From a virus, in IMG/VR virus record IMGVR_UViG_3300036790_000817, positions 1 to 42,515 of that record: a stretch of 42,515 nt of DNA. The stretch is one strand, 5' to 3'. Below, piece after piece: positions 1 to 7,477 of the stretch; the stretch's first letter is position 1, and each line of letters starts with the position of its first letter. Below the pieces are notes generated by a model that saw only the letters and a list, made by a program, of their open reading frames with translations, was not told where the DNA came from and did no database searches. The position numbers were made by a program, and so were the translations under genes.

Positions 1-69
1 GCAGCACTACGGGCAAGATCTTACTGGAGCCAGTGCCGTGAAATCCTCCTGCGAGCCATCACACTCAAC

Positions 70-1794
70 GTGATGATCCTCAGGCCATGCCACGGTTTCT
101 ACAGAGCAGGTCACCAACGATTTGCCAACCGCTTATCCACCGCTGTAGCCGCAGCATTACTCGTCAATGTGGGGTGGACGCCACTACTTTCAGTCGCAAA
201 AGGCGACGTTCGCTCTAATGTATCGACGGTTGCGCTGAGCGGGATGCAAGCTCCAGGCGCAAGCCCGGGCACGACCTTCGACGCGCTGAATGTCGCTGGT
301 CCTTCAATCAGTCCGACGGGACAAGTCGTCTTCACATCGCAGCTTTCCGGAGGTGCGTCACCATTCGGAGTCTGGACTGGCGACTCACCTGGCAATCTCA
401 CGCCGGTCGCACTTGTTGGGCAACAAGCGCCAGGAACCGCGTCGGGAGTGGTGTTTACCACAGGCGATATTTCTCCGCCACGAAACGTCAACAGTCAAAT
501 CGCCGCGGTCGGTCTGCTGGGAGGACCCGGCGTTAACGGAAACAATGATGAAGGCATCTGGGTTGGCCAACCCTCTATAAGCTCTCTGCTCGTTCGCGAG
601 GGATCTCCCGCGCCGTTGCCAGGAGGACTCCAGTACGGTTCCTTGGTGGCAACGTTTTCAGAGAACCTGCCGTCACAAAGTGATTCAGGACGAATCACGT
701 TTCAAACTGGCCTACAAGACAGCGGGGGCAACCCGATTGCCGGGGCGGCCGATTTCAGTGCGCAAGGAACAACGATCACACCGCTAGCCTTTACTGGCGG
801 TGCTGCGCCTGGGCTGCCTGCTGGTTCGACGATTACCTCGCTCGGGTCGCCAGGAATTAGTCCAGGAAACATCGTCTTCTTCCCGGCGACGTACAACAAT
901 CCGAGCGGGCCTATCGTAAATGGGTCGATCATTTATGGGGAGAATTTCAACATTCAACCTGTTTCGCCCAGTATCGTGGCTCAAAGTGGCGGCATCGCTC
1001 CAAACATGGGTGCCGGGGTTACCTTCCAGAATGTGTCATATGTCTCCACTGCAGATGGTACGAATGTTCACGTTAACTCAATTGGGCACACAGTATTCTT
1101 TGGAACAGTTACGGGTCCTGGAATCACGCCTGGAGTGAACGATCAAGGAGTCTGGGAGGCCGGAATAGGCACCTCGTTCCTCGTGGCGCGGACCGGAGTT
1201 GCGGCGCCGGATGTGCCGGGTGCGACGTTTAGTTCATTTGCCGACGTCGGTATTAGCATCGAACGAGACGCCGTGCTGGCGCAAATCGCCGGCCCCGGTG
1301 TCACCGGCGACAACAATATGGGGATTTGGACAGGATTGGCCGGCAGTCTCCACCTAAGCGTGCGTGACGGCGACGTCGTTTCCGACGGGTTGAACCCGCC
1401 ATTGGTCGTCAGTAACCTCAGTCACTTTGCAATGGCAGGCGTGGATGATCTTGTATTCGAATCAGGCACGGGCGCGGCGACGGTTATACTTGGCGAGGAT
1501 TCGCTAAATCATATTGTCGTTATTGCGCGCCCCGGAGATGTGCTTGAAGTTGCACCCGGCGACTTCCGCACGATCGCCTCGGTGGAGCTATACCATGGAG
1601 GCGAAACCGGCGGTGGACCAACCCCGATTGACAATCAGAATCAGGTTGGATTCTCGGCGACATTCACCGACGGCAGTTCTGGGATCTTCATTTCCAACGC
1701 CCTAACCGCGCCCGAGCCCTCGACTCTAATCCTCGCCGCGTTCGGCGGACTAGCGTTGGTCGCATGTCGACACTGGCACGCACGCAGGGCATGA
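70..1794 (+). CDS. PEP-CTERM-anchored protein with NxxGxxAF-type tandem repeats
   Basis: The 574-residue protein opens with a hydrophobic signal segment (about residues 22-42) and ends in a PEP-CTERM sorting signal at about 547-574: the APEPST motif, a hydrophobic stretch and a basic tail. Between them lie repeated units of the type NxxGxVxF followed by a GVNDxGIW-like phrase, for example SPTGQVVF, NNDEGIW, VNDQGVW and DNNMGIW. This is the pattern of the 'choice-of-anchor tandem repeat NxxGxxAF' exported proteins common in Planctomycetota. It is probably exported and surface-attached after exosortase-type processing. Either GTG at 70 or ATG at 73 could start it; no clear ribosome site is visible. 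It lies outside the prophage and is the best host marker in the window. Ligand and role are unknown. Confidence 0.85.
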   Translation: MMILRPCHGFYRAGHQRFANRLSTAVAAALLVNVGWTPLLSVAKGDVRSNVSTVALSGMQAPGASPGTTFDALNVAGPSISPTGQVVFTSQLSGGASPFGVWTGDSPGNLTPVALVGQQAPGTASGVVFTTGDISPPRNVNSQIAAVGLLGGPGVNGNNDEGIWVGQPSISSLLVREGSPAPLPGGLQYGSLVATFSENLPSQSDSGRITFQTGLQDSGGNPIAGAADFSAQGTTITPLAFTGGAAPGLPAGSTITSLGSPGISPGNIVFFPATYNNPSGPIVNGSIIYGENFNIQPVSPSIVAQSGGIAPNMGAGVTFQNVSYVSTADGTNVHVNSIGHTVFFGTVTGPGITPGVNDQGVWEAGIGTSFLVARTGVAAPDVPGATFSSFADVGISIERDAVLAQIAGPGVTGDNNMGIWTGLAGSLHLSVRDGDVVSDGLNPPLVVSNLSHFAMAGVDDLVFESGTGAATVILGEDSLNHIVVIARPGDVLEVAPGDFRTIASVELYHGGETGGGPTPIDNQNQVGFSATFTDGSSGIFISNALTAPEPSTLILAAFGGLALVACRHWHARRA

Positions 1795-1883
1795 GCGAAG
1801 GGGGGCCGCGCCGAGTAGCTGCCGATGCTGTTGCTGGGCAAAACACCAGCGAATTTGGTACGCTGATCTGAAAGGAGCCTTTT

Positions 1884-3020
1884 ATGAAAGCGTGGCTGTT
1901 TCAGGATCATCGGCAGAAACAGAAGCTCGGCGATAAGGCGCCCTGGTCGGTTGGGTGGATTGACCCAGACGGCAAACGCCGGTCAAAGCGTGTCGGATCG
2001 CACAGCATGGCCGAAAAGTTTTGTCGCAAGGTAGAGGGGCAACTCGCGGCTGGCACCTATCAAAGCACGAGCCGCAAGACGTGGGCTGAGTTCCGGGCAG
2101 AGTACGAAGCCAAGATTCTGCCGCGGCAGGCCAGGAAGACTCAGGAGGTGACCGTATCTGCTTTGCGTCATTTCGAACGTATCGTGGCGCCGGGCAAGAT
2201 GTCTTCGATTAAGACGGAAGCGATCGACGGCTATGTCGCCACGCGGCAAACCGAGAAGGGTAAAAAGCCCAAGTCGACCGTCTCGCCGGCCACGGTTAAT
2301 CGCGAATTGCGACACCTGAAGTCTGCGTTTCACATTGCTCACGACTGGGGTTATTTGGTGACGCTGCCAAAGATCCGGAAGATGCGAGAGGAGTCCCGGA
2401 TTGGCGCCATTATGACTGTGGAGCACTTCAAAACGATCTACGAAGCCTGCGATGCCGTGGCAGCGTTGCCCGAGGGTATCGCAACCCCCGCAGGTGCGTG
2501 GTGGCAAGCACTGCTCGTCTTCGGCCTGACAACTGGGTGGCGAATCGACGAGATACTGTCACTCCGTCGGGACGACGTCGACCTCAAGACGGGCGCGATC
2601 CTGACGCGCGCGGTCTCAAATAAGGGGCGGCGCGATGAACTAGACTATCTCACGCCAGAAGCCTTGGACCATGTTCGAGGCGTGGTCGGATTCGAGCCAC
2701 TCCTGTTCTGGTGGCCACACGACCGCGGTGCCTTATGGGACGAGTTCCAGCGCATACAAAACGCTGCTGGGATTGCCCTCGTGTGTCCCGACGCTGCACG
2801 GCACCAATGCACTGCCTCGTGTAGTTTCTACGGCTTCCACGCCTTGAGGCGAGGCTACGCAACCATGAATGTGGAGCGGATGTCAGCTCCTGAACTCCAA
2901 AGAAAGATGCGGCACAAGTCGTTCTCCACGACGCTCCGCTACATCGGCTTGGCGGACAAGATGAAGAAAGCGACCGACCGAGTGTACGTGCCGGACTTTT
3001 TGAAGACGGGGGCCAGTTGA
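1884..3020 (+). CDS. int: Tyrosine recombinase/integrase (element left of the tRNA scar)
   Basis: 378-residue tyrosine recombinase for site-specific integration. The catalytic set is visible: Arg220 in TTGWRIDEIL, a beta-hairpin Lys247 in SNKGRRD, His319 and Arg322 in HALRRGYA, His344 in RKMRHKS, and the nucleophile Tyr353 in TLRYIG. The first 60 residues look like an arm-site binding domain, and residues 65-160 like a SAM-like core-binding domain. A Cys/His cluster (C301, H307, C309, C313) just before the catalytic His is unusual and could bind metal. The start is well supported by AAAGGAG seven bases upstream of ATG. It lies on the 3' side of a tRNA-Asp fragment, so by normal tRNA-integration geometry it should belong to a different element from the large prophage to the right. 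Confidence 0.93.
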   Translation: MKAWLFQDHRQKQKLGDKAPWSVGWIDPDGKRRSKRVGSHSMAEKFCRKVEGQLAAGTYQSTSRKTWAEFRAEYEAKILPRQARKTQEVTVSALRHFERIVAPGKMSSIKTEAIDGYVATRQTEKGKKPKSTVSPATVNRELRHLKSAFHIAHDWGYLVTLPKIRKMREESRIGAIMTVEHFKTIYEACDAVAALPEGIATPAGAWWQALLVFGLTTGWRIDEILSLRRDDVDLKTGAILTRAVSNKGRRDELDYLTPEALDHVRGVVGFEPLLFWWPHDRGALWDEFQRIQNAAGIALVCPDAARHQCTASCSFYGFHALRRGYATMNVERMSAPELQRKMRHKSFSTTLRYIGLADKMKKATDRVYVPDFLKTGAS

Positions 3021-3044
3021 AACGGCCGTTGAGTGTTTATGGAG

Positions 3045-3091
3045 TGTTGCGCTCAGTCAATCGCCAATTACACCCTCCATGTGGCGCAACA
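3045..3091. repeat. 8-bp inverted repeat TGTTGCGC / GCGCAACA after the integrase
   Basis: TGTTGCGC at 3045-3052 is mirrored by GCGCAACA at 3084-3091, between the integrase stop and the tRNA terminator. The position would suit integrase arm or core sites. Two 8-bp arms are weak evidence on their own. Confidence 0.35.
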
Positions 3092-3094
3092 AAA

Positions 3095-3132
3095 ACGCCC
3101 GAAACTCCATTGGCCATGGAGTTTACGGGCGT
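3095..3132 (-). terminator. Rho-independent terminator downstream of the tRNA-Asp fragment
   Basis: A 16-bp stem with a single bulged base flanks a short loop. On the minus strand it is followed immediately by TTTTT. It sits just 3' of the tRNA-Asp fragment, so it is most easily read as the original host tRNA terminator, which would put the sequence left of the scar on the host or older-element side. Confidence 0.75.
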
Positions 3133-3139
3133 GATTGCG

Positions 3140-3190
<51 letters not shown>

Positions 3191-3401
3191 TTAAAGCACC
3201 TGGGGGTCGCTCGCGCGGGGGGCGAAATCTTTCAACGTGGAAAGGTTCAACGCCGTCGATACCCCCCCTGTTTCAATTTCGCGGCCGCGCGCGCATGGCT
3301 TGCTACGCGGCATTTGGGCACGGGCGTATAAGATTTTGCCCCCCTCTCCCCCCTGCAAGAAAACGTCGTCCCGCGATGCGCGGGCGGCGATAACCAGCGC
3401 G

Positions 3402-3635
3402 ATGAATGCAGGAACGCCGCAGCCGCGAACAGTTGGTGAGCTGATAGACGCGCTCGCAGCGTTCGATCGCTCGTTGCCGGTTGCGGGGATGTGGGAATGC
3501 CAATACACGCAGATTGGCGTGTACACCGCGCCGTTCGCAAGGCCTCTCGACGCAGCATGGGATGCAATCGACGCCGAGACGATGGTGCTTATTGATTGCG
3601 ACCACTGCGAATGGCAATCGATCGCATCGCAATAA
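3402..3635 (+). CDS. Small phage-type protein with TVGELIDAL motif
   Basis: 77-residue protein beginning MNAGTPQPRTVGEL. The opening TVGELIDALAAFDRSLPV has the shape of a short family found in many phages and plasmids (xVxELIxxLxxFDPDLPV), of unknown function. The C-terminal half contains CDHCEW. The reading frame stays open further upstream (to 3237), but that stretch crosses a GC-rich region just inside the tRNA scar and looks non-coding, so I chose the ATG at 3402. It runs convergent to the late phage operon, which ends at 3642, and is one of only two plus-strand genes in the prophage. Confidence 0.55.
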   Translation: MNAGTPQPRTVGELIDALAAFDRSLPVAGMWECQYTQIGVYTAPFARPLDAAWDAIDAETMVLIDCDHCEWQSIASQ

Positions 3636-3641
3636 CGCAGG

Positions 3642-4079
3642 TCAAGGCCGGAAGCCTCGAAACCATCGCGGGCGGTTATCATCAGCGCGATGCTTGATCA
3701 CGCGCCAAAACAGCACGCCGTTGTGACGGTAGTTTTCCAGCCATCCTCTCAGCGGCTTCGCTAACGGTGATGTGAAGTACCAGCGATTGATTGCCCGCTC
3801 GTTTGCCGGGCACGGGCACCGCTTGAAGGAAGGATCGAAGAACTGCCGAAACGCGATGTATCGCCGCTGAGTGATCCCCACGCTGGAAAGCGCTACGCGT
3901 ATCATTGAACCAAGCCCCATCGCGCCTTCACAGTCGCAATCTATCCGATCGGGTCCGTAGATCGACCAGACTAGCCCGGGGCATCCCTTCGCGCATTTGT
4001 ACGCGGTTTCCTCGCCGAGCGGCGTCGGCCTTGTGCGATGCGTAGGAATGAAAACGCACTTGGTGACGCTCGATTTCAT
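3642..4079 (-). CDS. Cys-rich phage protein, last gene of the late operon
   Basis: 145 residues. The ATG overlaps the stop of the upstream gene as ATGA (4076-4079), so translation is probably coupled to it; this decided the start over an earlier in-frame ATG at 4097. Cysteines occur in pairs (CAKGC, CDC, CPC), suggesting metal binding or disulfides. I do not recognise the family. Its place at the distal end of the tail-gene block suggests a tail-tip, baseplate-accessory or host-interaction role. Confidence 0.65.
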   Translation of the reverse strand: MKSSVTKCVFIPTHRTRPTPLGEETAYKCAKGCPGLVWSIYGPDRIDCDCEGAMGLGSMIRVALSSVGITQRRYIAFRQFFDPSFKRCPCPANERAINRWYFTSPLAKPLRGWLENYRHNGVLFWRVIKHRADDNRPRWFRGFRP

Positions 4080-5167
4080 ACCGAAGACACCATACAAGAA
4101 GCGCCTGAGTAGTCGCAGAATAACATTGCTTGAGAGGCATCTAGCGGAAGCATGAGCGGCGACGTCAAAATACAGGTTGTCCCCGGAGAGGATGAATTGT
4201 CAAATGTAGCTACACTTGAATAGCTGCAATCGCCGCCAGAGCCCGCGTATAGAACTGCCTTCATTCCTATGCCGCCGCCAGCGCTGAAGATCGCAAAGGC
4301 GCTAGCGCCGATCTGGACAGTGCCGAGAATCGTAACCGTGCAAAAACTGGGTGAACCAATGCACGACCATTGGCACCCGACGACGGTGCCCAGAAAAACC
4401 GTCGTCTGATTAAGATTCCCGCAATCAGAGCTGCACTGGGAAGGCGTAAGCTCTCCAATACCGGCATAAGTAACCGCATATTTCGCGGACATTTGACCGC
4501 CGTCGTTGACGCATATCGGACAGAGAGCGACGGCGCCACTCTTGCATGTCGCGGGGCACGTCGAGTCGGTTCGCGAAAACGAAAAGTTGTCAAAAGTAAC
4601 ACTTGCGGCCGTCGCGCCAGTTCCCAGACCAGCACCGCTCGGGGCTGAAGGCGACGTGATTGTCCCGGCCGCAACGTGCAACGTTCCCGCCGTATCCTTT
4701 GCGAGAAAGCTCGCGGTAAGTCCATCCTCGGAAATGCAAAGCGTGTACGTCGCGCTTCCAAAATTCCCAAGCGAAGAGCTTATTGTCGTCGACGAGCCTC
4801 CAGCCACTTGTATGACCTGAATGAATGTCCCGAATTTCACCTGTCCGTAAATGAAGTTGCTGCTGTCCTGCCAGCCGCCAATCACGCGCGCAAGGTCTCC
4901 GCTTGATCCGCTGCAATCGGCCTTGACGATCATCGCTTGCGTACCGGCAGGCTGTTGCGCTGTCGCAATGCGGTAGCCACCCGTCGTCGAGCAGGACATG
5001 ACGCCGGCCGCGATGGTCCATGTGCCATTGGTCGCCGTCGTCCAATTTGAAGAGAGATCGTTAGTGGCGAACGTATCGGCGAAGACCAAACAGGTCGTCG
5101 AGCCACAACAAACGCAGCCTGGCGAGAAGGCGATCGCGAACAGGCAGAAGAAGATAATCCAGAACAT
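4076..5167 (-). CDS. Secreted Cys-rich protein with LamG-like domain, tail-fibre region
   Basis: 363 residues. The first 18 residues are a strongly hydrophobic helix (FWIIFFCLFAIAF) followed by a Cys cluster (CVCCGSTTC), which reads as a signal peptide with a possible lipobox-like Cys. Residues about 28-200 resemble a concanavalin/LamG-type beta sandwich: an initial xFAxNDLSSNW phrase, an xxGxWTIAAGV strand and a closing VTFDNFSFS strand. The C-terminal half is rich in Cys and Ser. A GTG at 5170 abuts the ATG used here. The upstream gene ends at 5171 and the downstream gene overlaps as ATGA. A secreted or lipidated adhesin-like product in a tail-tip position is odd for a virion protein. It could be a tail-tip adhesin or a lysogenic-conversion surface protein. 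Confidence 0.7.
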   Translation of the reverse strand: MFWIIFFCLFAIAFSPGCVCCGSTTCLVFADTFATNDLSSNWTTATNGTWTIAAGVMSCSTTGGYRIATAQQPAGTQAMIVKADCSGSSGDLARVIGGWQDSSNFIYGQVKFGTFIQVIQVAGGSSTTISSSLGNFGSATYTLCISEDGLTASFLAKDTAGTLHVAAGTITSPSAPSGAGLGTGATAASVTFDNFSFSRTDSTCPATCKSGAVALCPICVNDGGQMSAKYAVTYAGIGELTPSQCSSDCGNLNQTTVFLGTVVGCQWSCIGSPSFCTVTILGTVQIGASAFAIFSAGGGIGMKAVLYAGSGGDCSYSSVATFDNSSSPGTTCILTSPLMLPLDASQAMLFCDYSGASCMVSSV

Positions 5168-5170
5168 CAC

Positions 5171-5878
5171 TTAACACTCCGCCGCGATGCAGTAGGCCAC
5201 GCCGTTGATCCAGTAAACGTCGTAGTATTTAGCGGCAGTCACATCGCCCAACTGGCTGTACACGTTGGGGATCGTGATGCTGGTCGCCGCTTCGGATCCG
5301 CCCGCGCCGGCCCATAAAGTGATCGTGCCGCTTGAGCCTTTTGAGAAACCGGTGGCGAACTTGCCGGTTACCATCTCGATCCCGTGCCAACGGCAATCGA
5401 GCGTTTTCAGCGTCGCGTTTTGCACGCCGAATACGAGCGCCGTCTCGGGATAATTCTTGGTGAGGGTCCATTGGCTTGGCTTGGGCCCCCAGCCATCGCC
5501 GTAGGCGGGCGTGCCGGTGTCGTAGGCCACTTCGGCGCCGCTATCGAACGTCAGCCAACCCGTGTCGCCGTCTTCGACGGGCACGCCGCTATTGATCGCA
5601 TACAGGCGTGAAAAGGTCGTGCTGGGCTGGTCGCCGGTGATGATCCTCACGGCCGGGTCGCCGGTGCCGATTTGCGTGTTTCCGGTAATGCGCACCACGC
5701 CGTGGGCGGGGCAGGTGCTTGAGCCGTCATTGCGCCAGCCGAGCCAGCGCAAGCCGTGCGTATTGCGGTCGCCCTGCGCAGGCGGACCATTCTGGCGCAT
5801 GCTGCGCAGGCGGCGCAGATCGCGGGCCAGATCGCGCACGGCGCGTCGGCTGAGCTGAACGCCCTTCTCGCGTGCCAT
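5171..5878 (-). CDS. Putative tail/virion structural protein
   Basis: 235 residues. The N-terminus (1-35) is basic and helical; the rest is Gly/Thr-rich beta structure, as in tail-tip or receptor-binding proteins. I recognise no named domain. The start is well supported: AGGA lies six bases before the ATG, and that Shine-Dalgarno sequence is the right half of the palindrome at 5882-5895. A protein bound to the palindrome, or an RNA hairpin formed by it, would therefore cover the ribosome site of this gene. It follows the 5918-6427 gene and ends directly against the secreted LamG-like gene. Confidence 0.7.
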   Translation of the reverse strand: MAREKGVQLSRRAVRDLARDLRRLRSMRQNGPPAQGDRNTHGLRWLGWRNDGSSTCPAHGVVRITGNTQIGTGDPAVRIITGDQPSTTFSRLYAINSGVPVEDGDTGWLTFDSGAEVAYDTGTPAYGDGWGPKPSQWTLTKNYPETALVFGVQNATLKTLDCRWHGIEMVTGKFATGFSKGSSGTITLWAGAGGSEAATSITIPNVYSQLGDVTAAKYYDVYWINGVAYCIAAEC

Positions 5879-5881
5879 TTG

Positions 5882-5895
5882 ATTTCCTGGGAAAT
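5882..5895. promoter_or_regulatory. Noc/parS-like palindrome copy 1 (ATTTCCTGGGAAAT)
   Basis: Perfect 6+6-bp palindrome with a free central pair, three bases upstream of the start of the 5171-5878 gene and overlapping its Shine-Dalgarno. One of eight copies in the prophage. Confidence 0.85.
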
Positions 5896-5917
5896 AAACC
5901 CGCCGCGCGGCCGCGAT

Positions 5918-6427
5918 CTACGGGTGCGCTTCCTCGTACGTGAACGTGGCGTGCAGGCCCTTGGCTTGGGTGCCGCTGCCCCCGGTCGTGACCATGATCT
6001 GGAAGACGTCGCCGGCGACGAACGAAACCAGAGCGCCCAATGTGGCGGCCACGGCCACCAGCAGCGTCGTCGACGAGCTCAGCGCGATCGGGGAGGCAAG
6101 CACAGTTGCGAACGCCGCGCCCCCCGTGCTCTTTTGCAGATCGATCGATAAGGTCGAGCCGCCGCTGATCGCGGTGCCGGTGTTGATTACCGCGAAGTCG
6201 ACTATGGTGCCTGCCCCGCGGGCGATGTGCAGGCTCTTGGTGGCGTTGGCCACAGTCGTCGCCGGGTCGGCCACGTCGTACTCGGCCGCCTGGTGGCGGA
6301 TGAACTTCTCGGCCTGGATGCCCGCGTTGGTGGCAATGTTCGCGTCGCGGATGGAGCCGTTCGGCGGCACGAAGCTGCCGCCCACGACAAGATTCCCTGG
6401 CACAACCAGATCGCCGTCGACTCTCAT
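5918..6427 (-). CDS. Phage structural protein, beta-rich (tail region)
   Basis: 169 residues starting MRVDGDLVVPGN. An in-frame extension to 6505 exists, but AAAGGAC lies about eight bases before the ATG at 6427, which fits better. The N-terminus carries GDLVVPGNLVVGG, a strand-turn-strand phrase typical of phage fibre and baseplate proteins that hold a trimeric shaft. The remainder is Ala/Thr/Ser-rich beta structure ending in FTYEEAHP. Its location between the tape-measure side and the tail-tip genes suggests a minor tail or fibre component. Exact function unknown. Confidence 0.7.
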   Translation of the reverse strand: MRVDGDLVVPGNLVVGGSFVPPNGSIRDANIATNAGIQAEKFIRHQAAEYDVADPATTVANATKSLHIARGAGTIVDFAVINTGTAISGGSTLSIDLQKSTGGAAFATVLASPIALSSSTTLLVAVAATLGALVSFVAGDVFQIMVTTGGSGTQAKGLHATFTYEEAHP

Positions 6428-6461
6428 GGCAAAACGTCCTTTGCAAACAATTAAAGGGTTT

Positions 6462-7469
6462 CTAGGTGACCGGCAGCGCCGAGTAGTAGAGGTCCAAGGG
6501 CGCAAAAGCCATCCGCTTCAAGCGGGGTGGGTTCAAGTAATAAGGCTCGTCCGGATCGTCGTCCGATTCCTCGTCCTCGGCGCCGCCCGTGCCGCCGCCC
6601 GATTCCTGATCGTCGAGCTCTGCGCTTTCGACGTCGTCCTCGTCCCCTTCTTCCTCCTCGGCCGGCTCGGGAACGGCAGGCGCCGGCACACCCGTGCCGT
6701 TGAGCAGCGTCCCGTCCTTTTTCAGCAGCAGCGGCTCCATCCCCGCGTCGAGCTTGATCAGGTTATCCGACGAGTCGAAAAACCAGGTGCCGCGATTGAG
6801 CACCGGCTCTTCCCAGCCTTCGCGGTTGAAATGGATCTCGTACCGCACCACCCGAAAGCGCACGTTGTTTTCGAATTGCTCGTCGCCGATATCCGGGGGC
6901 TGCATCTTGGCCGTGCCCGGGGGCGCCCCGTAGAACTCGTCGGTGTTGATCGCGTCGGCGTAGGCGATCGCCGTCAGCGCCGGGAACGTCGGCTCGTTGC
7001 GCTCGATCGTGAGCACCGGGCGCGAGTCGTCGATTTCAAGCGCTGGCAAAATGATCTGGCCAGCCGTGGTGGCAATCAGGTTACCGTTCTTGTCGCGGAC
7101 AATGGGCCGCGAGAATTGCGCGAACTTGAGCGACACCTTGGGAGGTCGATCGCAAGGGTTTTGCAGGTTCTGGTTGGGATCGACCGCGTTGTCCCATTCG
7201 GCCGTGGCGTACCAGCATTTGCCCTCCTCCCCCGATTCGACGCTAACCTTGCGGCACAGCGCCGAGAAATCGTCGTAATAGGGCGCGTAGCGAAAGGGAA
7301 GCGGATTGGGGAGCACCAGCGAGGCCTGCACCACGACCGAGCGCGGGCCCATGGTGGGATCGTCGACGCGGATCTGATACTTTTCCGAATAGTGGGCAAT
7401 GTAATTCTCGTCGAAGCTGGCCTTCCGCCAGCCTGGCCCGCGCAGAATCTTGCAGCTCAGAACGCCCAT
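6462..7469 (-). CDS. Tail-region structural protein with acidic linker
   Basis: 335 residues, directly downstream of the tape measure gene, with a strong GGGGAGG ribosome site before the ATG. The first 240 residues form a mixed alpha/beta region with several aromatic strands (WYATAEW, VRYEIHFNREGWEE). Residues about 270-310 are extremely acidic (EEEEGDEDDVES and EDEESDDDPDEP). By position it would be a distal-tail or baseplate-hub protein, but I see no Dit or Tal signature. The acidic linker is unusual for a tail protein and may be a flexible or metal-binding spacer. Confidence 0.7.
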   Translation of the reverse strand: MGVLSCKILRGPGWRKASFDENYIAHYSEKYQIRVDDPTMGPRSVVVQASLVLPNPLPFRYAPYYDDFSALCRKVSVESGEEGKCWYATAEWDNAVDPNQNLQNPCDRPPKVSLKFAQFSRPIVRDKNGNLIATTAGQIILPALEIDDSRPVLTIERNEPTFPALTAIAYADAINTDEFYGAPPGTAKMQPPDIGDEQFENNVRFRVVRYEIHFNREGWEEPVLNRGTWFFDSSDNLIKLDAGMEPLLLKKDGTLLNGTGVPAPAVPEPAEEEEGDEDDVESAELDDQESGGGTGGAEDEESDDDPDEPYYLNPPRLKRMAFAPLDLYYSALPVT

Positions 7470-7477
7470 GGCCTCCC

